Assembly (NCBI GenBank): GCA_040768665.1 | Contig: JAXGMN010000032.1 | Location: 93,142 to 157,141, forward strand | Direction: 5' to 3' | From: JABWBD01 sp040768665 | GTDB taxonomy: Bacteria > Planctomycetota > Planctomycetia > Pirellulales > Thermoguttaceae | DNA: 64,000 bases | Part shown: positions 9,636-18,719 of the stretch, in pieces | Layout: the number at the start of each line of letters is the position of its first letter | Position numbering within the stretch: the stretch's first letter is position 1 | Made by a program: the position numbers and the translations under genes | The notes under the pieces: model-generated | What the model saw: the letters and a program-made list of their open reading frames with translations, nothing else | Database searches by the model: none | What the model was told of the DNA's origin: nothing

Positions 9636-10124
9636 ATGACACGAATCGTTCCGATTCAATCGCGTCGTTTGGCCGCAGCCGCTTTTCTCGTCGCCGGTTC
9701 CGCGAGGAACCCTGCCGTTGACATCAATCCACAGCCGGAATCCGCATCGCGCTCGACGCCCGTGCAGGTGGCGGCCGTGGATATCACCCAGTCCTTCCGT
9801 CGCCATCCGGGCGTCATGCGAGGGCTGGACGAAATCAAGCACTGCCGGACGCTCCTGGCCGGCCGGATCGCCGCGGCGCGACGCGAGTTGTGCGAGGCCG
9901 AGAGACGTCTCGCCGCGTTGACCCCGGGATCCGAGGCCCATCGCCTCGTGGCGACGAGAATCGCTCGGCGCAAGAACCAGCTCCGCGAGAAAGCCGAGAG
10001 AGCCAAAGGCGAGCTCCGCCAGCAGGAAGCCCGAATCTACGACGCGACGTACGATGTCCTCGTCGCCATGATCGTCCAACATGCCCGATGCAAAAACGTG
10101 CCTCTCGCTGCCCTTCAAAACTGA
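9636..10124 (+). CDS. OmpH/Skp-family periplasmic chaperone-like protein
   Basis: 162 residues from the ATG at 9636, which has AAGGGAG about 10 bp upstream. After an N-terminal hydrophobic segment (LAAAAFLVAGSA) the mature part begins QVAAVDITQSFRRHPG, the typical OmpH start. It continues into a long charged coiled coil (IAAARRELCEAERRLAAL to AERAKGELRQQEARIY) and ends with the VLVAMIVQHA element. Skp/OmpH proteins are trimeric periplasmic holdases for outer-membrane proteins. Unlike in Proteobacteria the gene is not next to bamA or lpx genes, as is usual in planctomycetes. Confidence 0.8.
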   Translation: MTRIVPIQSRRLAAAAFLVAGSARNPAVDINPQPESASRSTPVQVAAVDITQSFRRHPGVMRGLDEIKHCRTLLAGRIAAARRELCEAERRLAALTPGSEAHRLVATRIARRKNQLREKAERAKGELRQQEARIYDATYDVLVAMIVQHARCKNVPLAALQN

Positions 10125-10304
10125 AGAGCGTTTGTGGACGTGACTGAGCCCAGCTTGTGTTGAAGTTCCCGTTAACTCCAACCCTCAGCCCGGTTCATCT
10201 GCAAAGCCTCCTCCAGGGCGTCGCGAAGATTTTCCAGCAATTCCGCACGCGTGGCGCGACCGCCTCAGGCCGCGGCACGATTCCCGCAGGATACCTACCG
10301 AGAG

Positions 10305-10661
10305 CTAGTTGGAAGCCGTTGATCTCAATACCGCCCTCAAATCGTCTTCTGTTCCAATTTGCCCGTCCGGCCCGGCGGAAGAAACAGTGAATTGGTCCGC
10401 TTCGCGTGTGTAATTGAATTCGTTGCCCCAATCATCAGCTCGCGGTGTCGTATCATCATATTCAAGTATTTCTTCCATAGACTGCGGCAGTCGTCCGTGT
10501 TCCTTGCGGAACAGGAGCACGACGTACGATACTTGGATTACGCTTTGCGCTTGTTCCGGCACTTCATTTGTAGCAGGTGTTCGTTCGCAGCCCAGAAACA
10601 ACGCTGACGATCCCAGAGTGACGAGCAGAAGGATCACTTTTTTTCTGTCGCGCCGAGTCAT
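10305..10661 (-). CDS. Lipoprotein with a GspG-like pseudopilin C-terminal region
   Basis: 118 residues. The N-terminus is a lipoprotein signal with a lipobox ending LFLGC. The body contains RADDWGNEFNYTREADQFTV and SAGPDGQIGTEDDL. These match the C-terminal part of type II secretion major pseudopilins (DPWGNPYxY ... SxGPDGxxGTxDDI) with their calcium-binding loop. The methylated pilin helix is missing, so this is probably not a pilus subunit but a small membrane-anchored protein that reuses the fold. It has no secretion genes around it. Confidence 0.7.
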   Translation of the reverse strand: MTRRDRKKVILLLVTLGSSALFLGCERTPATNEVPEQAQSVIQVSYVVLLFRKEHGRLPQSMEEILEYDDTTPRADDWGNEFNYTREADQFTVSSAGPDGQIGTEDDLRAVLRSTASN

Positions 10662-10700
10662 GTTGGATGCTGGGGTCCGATGGGTAGCTGTCGGATATCG

Positions 10701-13256
10701 TCACCGCTCAGCCGCTGGGGCCGCCTGCGTCGAACTCCCGGAAATCGACACATCGGCCCCGGCCGGCTGAAGCCGCTGTTGGTTCGGCTCGCCTTGCGAC
10801 TGCGCCCGCAGCGCGCCGGTGGCCCTTTCAATCACCCTGGCCACGCGGTCGCGGTAGTCGCGCAAGCGTTTCGGGTCCGGTGACCACTTGTTGACGGCCG
10901 TGGCCAGATCGGCCGGGGGCGGCAGCAGGCGGCGGGCCTCGGCGAGGGTCGCGCTCGCGTCCGCCGTCTGTGCCGTCTCGAGGCGCGCGGTGAGGCGCTC
11001 GAGGGCGTGGAGATACTCGTAGTCTTCCAGGCCGTCGCGCAGGTTCTCCAGACGCAACGAAGGATACAGCTTGCCGTTTGCGCCGGGATAGACGAGGTTG
11101 CCCATCCCGTTTTTGTACTTGCGTTTGCCGGTGTGGGCGTGGTAGATGTGCGACTTCCAAGGCGCATGCGGCCAGCGGTCGCGGATGTCGAGGTTGGTCT
11201 GCCATTCGCGGTTGATGCACCAGTAGAGCATGCCCTCGACCCCGTGCAGGTAACTGAGGATGCCGAGCATGCGGCCGTCGAGTACGGGGTAGTCGAGGAA
11301 GAGGTTCGGGCAGGGATGCCTCGGCGCGTCGGCGGCATACCACCAGATGCGGTCTCCGCGTGCCCGCATGCGCTGGATGACCCGCAGTCGTTCGGGGTCC
11401 GCGAACTCGTGCAAGAGCGGCACCCAGACATTGAACAGCGGCCGCAGTTCCTCAATGGGAAACGAGGTCTGCATCAGCCCGAGTTTCGGCCAGGCCGCGC
11501 GGAGCGCCCGGGTGACCCGCTCGGCGTCGGGCAGGTGCTCCATATGCATCGACAACTCGTCGAAGCTGTAGAACGCCATGTACGGACCGAGTCCCAACTC
11601 GCGGATGCGCCGGAGCAGGGCGACGCGCTGGTCGACCTGTTCGCGGATCTCGTCGTCCGTGCCTGCCCGGATACGGCCGATGGTGAAGAAGGTGATCCGA
11701 TCGCGGTACTTCTCAAGGGTCGCCAGGTCCGGAAACGGCGCGTCGGGGGCGTAGATGTTGCAGGGCGACAGGCGGTAGCGAAGCAGAAACTCGCAGATGG
11801 CCTCGCGCTGAGCCGGGCTGATGGTATCCAGTTCGTACCAGGCCCGGTAGTAGGTGTCGAAGAAGGCGAACGCGGTCCGCAGCGACGCTCGCCGCGGCAA
11901 CTCGAAGTCGTAGACAGTCAGGGCGATCTCGACGGTCTCGGTGTGTCCCGCGCCGGAGAGGGTGAGCCGGCCGCGGTACAGGCCGGGCGGGGCGTTTCCG
12001 GTCTCGATGCGGCAGTAGGCCGCGCCGAAATCGCCCGGCGGTACCGTGGCCGGTTCGCCGTCCGGCAGGATCGCGTCGGGGATCGGCCCGACGAAGGCGA
12101 CCGGGATATCGGGCTCCTCGGTGGTCACGCGCTGGAGGCGGCCGCACAGGAGCTGCTCGGCGGGAATGCGGTGGCGCCCGTTTGCGTGCACCAGGTCGGA
12201 GACGATTGCGGTTACCCTCGCTGCCTCTCCGTCGCGACGGCCCAGGAGAATCACCTGGAATCCTTCGAACTCGCCACGTGCCGCGGAGCAGACGGCGGTC
12301 CGCGTGAGGTCGCCCAGGTCGCGGAAGAAGTCCGGCGCGCCGTTGAGGCGTTCGCTGGCCGGCAGGACGGTGGCGGCGAAAGGTGCGTCCGGTCGGATCG
12401 CCCAGTCGCGGAACAGGGCGTCGTAGTCCTGCTCCAGAGCCTGCTGCGCCGCGGCGGCCCGGCGCTCACGCCGCTGCTGCCATTCTGCCTCGCGCCTCGC
12501 ACAGTCTTCGCGGAGCGCCCGCCAGCGGGTCGCGTAATCGCCGTCGAGCATGCCGAGTTCGCGGCCTGCAAAGATCCGCAGCTCGTCGATCAATCCGCAA
12601 AAGGAATACGCGGTTCCGCTGCGATCCGCGCCGTCGCCGATCACGGCCGCGGCGTCGTTCACCAGCAACTCGCGCAGTCGCGTGCCGTCCTCCGATACGG
12701 AGATCGGGCAGGCCTCGCCGTTGACGAAGATCTCCGCCGTGCCTTCGCGGTAGGTGATGACCAGATGGTGCCAGCGCGCCGCTGCCAGGGCGGTCGGGGT
12801 CGAGAAGACGAGCCAGCGGCCTTCCGCATCCTTCGCTTTCAGCTCCGGCCGCCCGTCGCGAAGGTCGATCGTGTAGTTGATCAACTCGGGCGTCGCGGTG
12901 CGGTCGCCCTTCCAGAGGATCGTGCGGAAGCCGTCGATACGGTCCGGCTTGAGCACGACCTCGACGGTGAAGTGGTTGCGCAGCGACAGGTTCTCGTGGT
13001 GCGGGATGCGGATACGCCAGCGGCCCGCGTCGAAGCGGATGGCGTTGCCGAAGATGCCGGGCCGCACGAGATCCGTGGCCGGCTCTCCTTCGAGCGTGCC
13101 GTGGCAGTTCCCTGCCGCGTCGCGCAGCTCCTGGGGGGCGGTCAGGTCGCACGTCCAGTGCACGCGCGGTGCAGCGACGGGCAGCCGCGCTGCCGCGGGC
13201 ACCGACACGAACAGCAGGGCCAGGCACGAAAGAGAAATCGGTCGGCAGCGGTTCAT
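10701..13256 (-). CDS. Exported LamG-like plus DUF4091 (GH123-like) protein
   Basis: An 851-residue protein with a signal peptide (SLSCLALLFVSVPAAARL). Residues about 30-250 form a LamG/concanavalin-like jelly roll (GIFGNAIRFDAG, FTVEVVLKPDR, WHHLVITYREGTAEIFVNG, GLIDELRIF), and a short charged helix follows. From about residue 300 a beta domain leads into a TIM barrel of the DUF4091 type, with GPYMAFYSFDEL, RIWWYAADAP and EGMLYWCINREW. The ending LRLENLRDGLEDYEYLHAL is diagnostic of DUF4091. Glycoside hydrolase family 123 (beta-N-acetylgalactosaminidase) is the closest characterised family; the actual substrate is unknown. Confidence 0.88.
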   Translation of the reverse strand: MNRCRPISLSCLALLFVSVPAAARLPVAAPRVHWTCDLTAPQELRDAAGNCHGTLEGEPATDLVRPGIFGNAIRFDAGRWRIRIPHHENLSLRNHFTVEVVLKPDRIDGFRTILWKGDRTATPELINYTIDLRDGRPELKAKDAEGRWLVFSTPTALAAARWHHLVITYREGTAEIFVNGEACPISVSEDGTRLRELLVNDAAAVIGDGADRSGTAYSFCGLIDELRIFAGRELGMLDGDYATRWRALREDCARREAEWQQRRERRAAAAQQALEQDYDALFRDWAIRPDAPFAATVLPASERLNGAPDFFRDLGDLTRTAVCSAARGEFEGFQVILLGRRDGEAARVTAIVSDLVHANGRHRIPAEQLLCGRLQRVTTEEPDIPVAFVGPIPDAILPDGEPATVPPGDFGAAYCRIETGNAPPGLYRGRLTLSGAGHTETVEIALTVYDFELPRRASLRTAFAFFDTYYRAWYELDTISPAQREAICEFLLRYRLSPCNIYAPDAPFPDLATLEKYRDRITFFTIGRIRAGTDDEIREQVDQRVALLRRIRELGLGPYMAFYSFDELSMHMEHLPDAERVTRALRAAWPKLGLMQTSFPIEELRPLFNVWVPLLHEFADPERLRVIQRMRARGDRIWWYAADAPRHPCPNLFLDYPVLDGRMLGILSYLHGVEGMLYWCINREWQTNLDIRDRWPHAPWKSHIYHAHTGKRKYKNGMGNLVYPGANGKLYPSLRLENLRDGLEDYEYLHALERLTARLETAQTADASATLAEARRLLPPPADLATAVNKWSPDPKRLRDYRDRVARVIERATGALRAQSQGEPNQQRLQPAGADVSISGSSTQAAPAAER

Positions 13257-13310
13257 CTTTTTCCTTTCGATCGAGCCGGCGCGGGGCGCAACGGGCCATC
13301 AAGTTGGTCC

Positions 13311-13399
13311 GCCCAGGAAAGGGGACAGGCACCGTCGCCGCATCGCTTTCTTGTACGGAAAACCTGCATGGGCGACGGAGCCAGTCCCCTTTCCTGGGC
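13311..13399. repeat. REPIN-like palindrome, family A, copy 1
   Basis: Two 29-bp arms (13311-13339 and 13371-13399) pair with two mismatches around a 31-nt centre. The core reads GGGGACAGGCACC on one side and GGAGCCAGTCCCC on the other. The outer part of the stem (GCCCAGGAAA with its complement) is specific to this copy. Two further copies lie at 45422-45519 and 45766-45858 in the opposite core orientation. Confidence 0.8.
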
Positions 13400-13478
13400 T
13401 GCCGCGTTTACAGTTTGAGATATTATTCCTTTCATCGAGCCGGGGCGGGACGTGAGCGATTTCCGCGGTGTGGCTTTT

Positions 13479-14936
13479 TTAGAGTTCCTTCAATTCCGCC
13501 AGCATTTCCAGAAGGTTCTGCGTAAGCTTGACCGATGCGTCTTCTTCGAACCGCGACGTGCCGACCCACGTCTCGTAGCCGCCGAGCTGGTGCTGGTTCG
13601 GCGGCGGCAGGTACCCGTAGCCGCCGTTGGCCAGTTCGATGAGGAAGGTTCGGGCGAAAGGACTCTTCTGTTTGATTTCGAGGCCGATTTCGACCAGCAC
13701 CTCGAACGGCATCGACACGATCGCCTGCTCTCCGATCCGGATTGCCTGCACGATGACGTCTTCGGTCCCGGGATTCTCGGAGCCGCCGTAGAAAACCGTG
13801 GCGTTGGCCACCGACGTCGAGCGTTGATGGATCGCCTCACGCTCCTTTCGCGGCAACTCGAGCAACTTCGTCGCCTTTTCCATTTCGGCCGGGGGCGGGA
13901 CGCGATACTTGAGCGTGACCTCGCGCTGCCGCACCGCGACGATGGGGTTTTCGTCGTACGTTTCGATCTTCTTCACCGCCCGCCAGGCGGCATCGGCGGC
14001 CTTCGAGGCCACGATCCGCACCTGCTCGAACGGCGCTCGCGGCGGCCGCGTGCCGTCGAAGTCGATGTTGTTGATGTCGCCGGAGGCGCCGTTGGTCATC
14101 ATCGCGACAAACTCGTGCGGCGGTTTCGAGCCGCCGACGCGGTAGGGCGCGATGCGGGCGAACTCGCCAAAATAATCCGCCGACGCCATGCCGACCTCCT
14201 TGCCGTTTTCCTCGACCACCTTGGGAATCCCGCCGACGTAATGCAGCGCGTAGTTGGCGATCAGGCCCAGCGGCCGGCCGCGGCGGGTGCGAACGGAGAC
14301 GACGCAGATTTCCGGATCGGTCGGCCCGGCGGGCTTGAGCAGATGCTGCCGCGGCGGATTGGTCCGAACCTGGTCGAAATCGCCGAGCGGGTTCCGGTCC
14401 ATCGTGCCCGGCTTCAAGTACCAGCGGCGGTTGAAGACTTCGCCGGGCTCTTCGTCCGAGGCGAATCCGACCTCGGCGGGCTGGAGGGACTCGATCGCCT
14501 TGGTGAGCGCTTCGATGAGCCCGTCGCGGCGTTTCTTTTCGTAGGCGATCCGGCCCGGCGAGGTGTCGCCGCCTTTCGGGGCGCTGTGCGTATGCGTGGC
14601 GGAGACGAGCATTTCCTCCGGTTTCCACCCGGTCTTTTCCGCGGCGGCCGCCTTGGCTTCATCCGTCATTTCCCGTCCGACACCGATGGCGTCCACCACC
14701 GCGATGACAGCCCGGCCCTGGCCATTCTCGAAGGCGACCGCGCGGACATGAAGCGGATCATGCACGTAGTTCGACGCTCCGCTGCGAAGCTGGATCGGAA
14801 AGACCTCGGGCGAAATATCGACGGCGGCGGTCCCGGCACGGAAGCCGGGCTGTTCGGCGCCCACGCGGACCGGAAGCGCCAGTGCGGTCGCGAGGTAGAG
14901 GAGGGCAATGCCGTGGGCAAGGACATTTCGTTGCAT
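13479..14936 (-). CDS. Exported neutral/alkaline ceramidase-like protein
   Basis: 485 residues with a signal peptide (MQRNVLAHGIALLYLATAL, cleavage near RVGA-EQ). The mature protein starts FRAGTAAVDISPE and carries LVSATHTHSAP and a later MMTNGASGDINN. These are the conserved parts of the neutral/alkaline non-lysosomal ceramidase N-terminal family, in which histidines bind an active-site zinc. Planctomycetes have many such paralogues in glycan or lipid degradation loci. The sphingolipid activity is not established for this branch, so the substrate is open. Confidence 0.85.
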   Translation of the reverse strand: MQRNVLAHGIALLYLATALALPVRVGAEQPGFRAGTAAVDISPEVFPIQLRSGASNYVHDPLHVRAVAFENGQGRAVIAVVDAIGVGREMTDEAKAAAAEKTGWKPEEMLVSATHTHSAPKGGDTSPGRIAYEKKRRDGLIEALTKAIESLQPAEVGFASDEEPGEVFNRRWYLKPGTMDRNPLGDFDQVRTNPPRQHLLKPAGPTDPEICVVSVRTRRGRPLGLIANYALHYVGGIPKVVEENGKEVGMASADYFGEFARIAPYRVGGSKPPHEFVAMMTNGASGDINNIDFDGTRPPRAPFEQVRIVASKAADAAWRAVKKIETYDENPIVAVRQREVTLKYRVPPPAEMEKATKLLELPRKEREAIHQRSTSVANATVFYGGSENPGTEDVIVQAIRIGEQAIVSMPFEVLVEIGLEIKQKSPFARTFLIELANGGYGYLPPPNQHQLGGYETWVGTSRFEEDASVKLTQNLLEMLAELKEL

Positions 14937-15159
14937 AAGATTCCTTCCGGTTCAAAGCGGTTGCCAAGGGTGATCGGCTCCGCGTTCAGGGCGCCGGCTG
15001 CGAACCCAAAACCGATGAGCGGGCAGGCGACTTTCATGTCCCGTAGAGTAACCTGGCTGCATCCCAAGAGCAAGCAGGCTTCATCGGCCGTGAAAGACGT
15101 TCACCACCACTGCCCCGGCGGCAGGATGCGATTGTTGGACCCCTCGTCAAAAACGGTCG

Positions 15160-15187
15160 TTGACACACACCGACCGCCGAGTAAATT
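15160..15187 (+). promoter_or_regulatory. Sigma70-type promoter for the 15336 gene
   Basis: TTGACA at 15160-15165 and TAAATT at 15182-15187 are separated by 16 bp. The pair lies about 150 bp before the membrane-protein start. The rest of 14937-15335 shows no gene. Confidence 0.5.
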
Positions 15188-15335
15188 GAGAGAAGTCCCG
15201 CCCGGAAGACAAACGTGTTCAATCTCCTCCCCACATCGAGACGCGGCACGGCCGGCAAGGCATACGATCCTTCTTCCGTTGGCGGTGGTCGTTTCACGAC
15301 AACGGCGGCCCGCCGCTCGGATTCAGGAGAATGCT

Positions 15336-15896
15336 ATGAACGATACCGCCTGGCACGAAGAAATCGGGCGCCGCGCCGCAACGTTGCAGATCGTCACAGG
15401 CGCTTTGTTGGTGGGAAGTCTCGGATTCCTCGGCGTCGCCGCGGTGCTTGTCCACCTGGAAATGGTCGAGCCCCAGCACGATCTGGCCGGCGTCATGAAT
15501 CTCGTGCTCCTCGTCTTCCTGGCGGCCGAAATCGTAGCTCGGCTGGTCGTGCCGGGCATGATCGTCGCCCAGGCCCGCAGCAAAATCGCTGCCGGCACCT
15601 GGACTTTGCCCGAGGCGGGACGATCCACGGAAACGGCTTCCCTGATCGAGCGGACGGGCGATGCCGGGCGGCTGCTTGTCGTCTATCAAACCCGCACGAT
15701 CGTCGCTGCCGCACTGCTCGAAGGAGTCGCGCTGTTTGCAATCATCGTCTACATGCTCACGCACTCGCTGGTGGGACTGGCCATTGCCATTCTCTTGATC
15801 CTGGGATTGGTGTTTCACATCCCAAGCCGTTCCGGGGTCGTCCACTGGGTTGAGAATCAACTGCAGCTCGTTGATCAGCAGCGCCAGAGACCTTAG
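15336..15896 (+). CDS. Small integral membrane protein of unknown function
   Basis: 186 residues. The ATG at 15336 follows CAGGAGA by 6 bp; the nearby ATG at 15331 is out of frame. Four hydrophobic segments form two hairpins: about residues 20-43 and 50-75, then 120-140 and 142-162 (VGLAIAILLILGLVFHIP). The loop in the middle (AGTWTLPEAGRSTETASLI) is polar. I do not recognise a named family; the layout resembles small paired-helix proteins common in planctomycetes. It is transcribed alone from the promoter at 15160. Confidence 0.8.
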   Translation: MNDTAWHEEIGRRAATLQIVTGALLVGSLGFLGVAAVLVHLEMVEPQHDLAGVMNLVLLVFLAAEIVARLVVPGMIVAQARSKIAAGTWTLPEAGRSTETASLIERTGDAGRLLVVYQTRTIVAAALLEGVALFAIIVYMLTHSLVGLAIAILLILGLVFHIPSRSGVVHWVENQLQLVDQQRQRP

Positions 15897-16800
15897 GCGA
15901 GCGGCAGAAGAAGTCTTACCACGATCAGCCCGGCTGCTCGCACTTATACAGGCATTGCACCGCCACGGTCGGCCACGGAGTTGTCAGTGAGCCAGGAGCA
16001 GTCAACCGCCGGCGCGTGCGCATGGGCGACTGCTGCCGGGGGCGGGCCGGCAGGAGCTTTTGGCGATGGAGTCAATTGTCAAAGAGCTAACGATTCATGC
16101 GTTCAGTATACGAATGTAATGATGGCCGATGCGGCGCGATTGGTCAAGCGCGTTTTCTGTGCCGGGCGGCAGAAATCGGGAAAATGGCCCGGGAGAGGGG
16201 CGCGGCGATGGGAGTTTTTAGCCGTCTCGAGTTTTCTGGGATTTGACTTGGGCGAGAGGCTCGGCTGTAAAGAACGGACGAGTCTTGGTTTGGGTCGATG
16301 GGCGTGCGCGCAAATTCGCACCATCCGAAAGCTGGGTGTCTAAAAAGTCGAGAGTTGAGAGTTGAGAGCCAGAGAGGTTGGGAGCAGTTGCGTAGCGAGA
16401 CGGTCATTTGCTTGCGATGCAGGTCGATTCCGAGATACAATATGGTCAATTCTCCTGGCAACGCCGCGTTGCTGGCGGCTTGGTCGGGCATCATCGAGTA
16501 CTGCTCCGCCTTCTTGGTCGCCAGGTTGGCACCGATTAACCCACATGATTGGTAAGTTACCTTTCAGGTGACCTCTGAGTCTGAGTCAAGGGCGACGGTG
16601 CCGATTACCTAAGAAGACGAGAATCACACCCCCCGCCTTTTGTAGTAGTGAGCGTGGAAGGATTTGGGCGACCTTGTACGACCCCGTTCGCCAGAGATTG
16701 CCCTCCGTCGTCGGTGGCAATCGCTGTCTCCACCGAAACGGAACAAGGACTAATCTCACCAGGGTTTGCCCACGCTGGTCGATCTGCCGCCCGCAACAAC
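15897..16800. other. Intergenic region without a convincing gene
   Basis: Frames here are short and unrelated to known families. The only recognisable content is an IS110 remnant at 16387-16484. Short direct repeats of the type GAGAGTTGAGAGTTGAGAG occur near 16350. Confidence 0.6.
16387..16484 (-). mobile_element. IS110-family remnant, copy A (start of the transposase gene)
   Basis: On the minus strand the sequence encodes LYLGIDLHRKQMTVSLRN, the typical N-terminus of IS110 (DEDD) transposases in which the first Asp of GID is catalytic. It includes the ribosome-binding site and about 45 bp upstream. The start codon is changed to ATA and the frame then runs into unrelated DNA. The same 98 bp recurs at 19550-19647 with a few substitutions. 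Confidence 0.7.
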
Positions 16801-17772
16801 CTAGGCGTCGGATGCGGCATGCCCGTCGAGCCAGGCGTGCAGGTCGTCGAGCGATTGGAACCGCAGCAGGGCTTTGGCCAGTTCCTCCAACGCTGGGGGG
16901 GACAATCCGTACACGCGATCCTCGTCATCTTGCGACAGCGTGCCACAAACCTCGGCCAATTGCGACAACACGAGGCTCGCTCTGCCGCGGGCTTCCCCGC
17001 GGGCTTCCGCAAACCGCTCCACAGACGTGATGTACGGCATCTTTCGTGCCTCCTCGAATTCAGCGATTTCTCGCGTCAGTCGTTTCTCCAGGTCCACCCG
17101 CAGGTGCATCATCCAGTCCAACAGCCCGAAGATGTCGCGGACCTGCTCTTCATTATAGCCTAAATCGTACAATCCGAGCACCAGCTTGCGCTTGGCCCGA
17201 TACCGGCCTTCCGGGTCGCTCGCCGTGCGGAGCGCCTCGATCTGGGCGCGGGCCACCAAGACCGGCAGCGAGTGGTCGTCGCGCCAGTCCGTCTCCAAGC
17301 GGTCGATCAGCTTGCAGACCGGGAACTTCAGCCGGCTCTCGAACGGCCCGACCTGGAAGACGTCTTCATCCGGCGCCCAGCCGCGCCGCGAATCGGCCAG
17401 CACCACCAGCGTCAGCACGCGCCGCTGGCAGATCCAATAGATGCCCGCGTTGTACAACGAAATCCGGGAGGCAAACCCCGCCTCGTAAGCCGATTGGATT
17501 TCCAGATGCAGCAGAATCCACTGCTCCTGTCCGGTCACCAGCCGGACTTTGACCAACACATCCACCCGGCGGTTCCGCTTGCCGGATTGGCCGATCACCT
17601 GGCTGAGTTCCTTGTCGCACCACTGGGGTTCGCAGGTCCAATCGATGGCGGCGTCCACGAGGGGAAAGTACTTGGCGATGAATTGGCGCAGAAAGCGGCG
17701 CAGGGCCTCTTTCCAGGCGCCGTCGAAATCGTTGTCCTGATCCTGGTCGAGTGGAGTAACTTCGTCGGTCAT
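16801..17772 (-). CDS. Rpn-family/PD-(D/E)XK nuclease-like protein with DUF4351-type C-terminus
   Basis: 323 residues from the ATG at 17772; an in-frame Met lies 10 codons upstream but the family begins around TDEVTPLDQDQDNDFDGAWK. The N-terminal half holds a PD-(D/E)XK-like core: RVDVLVKV, then WILLHLEIQSAYE. This is the pattern of Rpn recombination-promoting nucleases and so-called PD-(D/E)XK transposases. The C-terminal 60 residues (SLVLSQLAEVCGTL, LEELAKALLRFQSLDDLHAWL) match DUF4351. Rpn proteins are DNA nucleases linked to recombination and phage defence. It stands alone next to IS remnants, so it is probably part of the mobile fraction. Confidence 0.78.
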   Translation of the reverse strand: MTDEVTPLDQDQDNDFDGAWKEALRRFLRQFIAKYFPLVDAAIDWTCEPQWCDKELSQVIGQSGKRNRRVDVLVKVRLVTGQEQWILLHLEIQSAYEAGFASRISLYNAGIYWICQRRVLTLVVLADSRRGWAPDEDVFQVGPFESRLKFPVCKLIDRLETDWRDDHSLPVLVARAQIEALRTASDPEGRYRAKRKLVLGLYDLGYNEEQVRDIFGLLDWMMHLRVDLEKRLTREIAEFEEARKMPYITSVERFAEARGEARGRASLVLSQLAEVCGTLSQDDEDRVYGLSPPALEELAKALLRFQSLDDLHAWLDGHAASDA

Positions 17773-17948
17773 GACTGTTTGTGATAAGCCGGCCCGCAGC
17801 ATGTGTCAAGGCGAGATCAGATCGCACTAAACGGACGGAGACGGGACGGGGCCAGGACGGGGTCTGTTCGCCGTGTTTTCTCAACCCAAGAAGACCTCCG
17901 TCCCCGCGTCCCCTGTTCTCGCCCCAACGTCGCCCAAACGGGTCGCCC

Positions 17949-17994
17949 AAACGGGTCAGAACGGTTTCCGGTCGTAAATCGTTCTGACCCGTTT
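17949..17994. repeat. REPIN-like palindrome, family C, copy 1
   Basis: Two perfect 15-bp arms (AAACGGGTCAGAACG and its complement) enclose a 16-nt loop. The core GGGTCAGA/TCTGACCC recurs at 25086-25197 and, as GGTCAGG..., at 22043-22131 and 24282-24370. It could also serve as a terminator, but the repetition argues for a mobile repeat. The remaining gap 17773-18281 shows no gene. Confidence 0.7.
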
Positions 17995-18281
17995 TAGGCC
18001 CCGGGTACCAGCTCGCGGGAAGATGGGAAACCCAGATAGCTGTCACGAGGGGTGGAACGTTCGTCGGCCAGGAAAACTAGCTCCGTCCCAGTTTCGACTG
18101 CTGAAGATCGTCAACCATGCCGAGGCGGAAAGGAAAGGTACGGCCAAAGAACAAGTCGCGTCCCCTGAATCGCGCTCGCTTTACAGGGTGGTATTTGGTG
18201 GACTAGGCTGGTGTGGTTTCCTTACATCCTTCTTCTCGCCGTTCGAGCTTCTGTGGCGAGGGGTCACGCTCGGCGGTAGTG

Positions 18282-18707
18282 TTATTCGATGGGCGGGTAG
18301 GCACCAGCGATCATCCACACCGTACGAGCCGACAAGTGGTAGGAATCGTTTAGCTCCAGCAAGGACACGGTTCCACGCCCGCACGCGGTGGAGCCTACAA
18401 TCAGCAGGCCACGTTCCTCCCATAGAAAGTGGCCATTCCAATGATCGCGTCGAGGATGGAAGATGAGGACTTCGACTCCGGTCAGCGGATCTGTGACCTG
18501 CGTGGGATTCGAGCGCAACTTGTTGCAGCGATGGCAACTCAACCAGAGATTATCCCGCTCATCCGTCCCGCCCAACGATACAGGCTGAAGGTGCTCGATT
18601 TCCAGACGATAGGGCAACACTTGCTGTGGGCACCGGCAGTAGCCGCACTGGAAGCGTGCGTCTTTCGCAACAAGTTCGTAAAGCCAAGCCGGGATTCGAT
18701 GAGCCAC
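18282..18707 (-). CDS. HNH endonuclease
   Basis: 141 residues. The zinc-binding CGYC pair is followed by LEIEHLQPVSLGGTDERDN and LWLSCHRCNKLR, giving the CxxC...EIEH...N...CxxC form of the HNH motif. The C-terminal part (FHPRRDHWNGHF, LLIVGSTACGRGTVSLLELN) matches the long-known subgroup found next to a small partner gene in cyanobacteria and planctomycetes. It starts 12 bp downstream of that partner (18720-19037), so the two form one operon. Its biological role has not been settled; a homing or defence nuclease is possible. Confidence 0.88.
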   Translation of the reverse strand: MAHRIPAWLYELVAKDARFQCGYCRCPQQVLPYRLEIEHLQPVSLGGTDERDNLWLSCHRCNKLRSNPTQVTDPLTGVEVLIFHPRRDHWNGHFLWEERGLLIVGSTACGRGTVSLLELNDSYHLSARTVWMIAGAYPPIE

Positions 18708-18719
18708 GAATCGGTGGAC

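Noticed and set aside
11007..13418. Open plus-strand frame of 803 codons
   Set aside because: It is the exact antisense of the LamG-DUF4091 gene. High GC removes stops in that register, and the translation shows no domain or export signal.
13452..15896. Open plus-strand frame of 814 codons covering the ceramidase-like gene and the small membrane protein
   Set aside because: Most of it is the antisense of the minus-strand ceramidase-like gene, whose motifs and signal peptide are clear. Only the last 186 codons (from 15336) are a real gene with its own ribosome-binding site.
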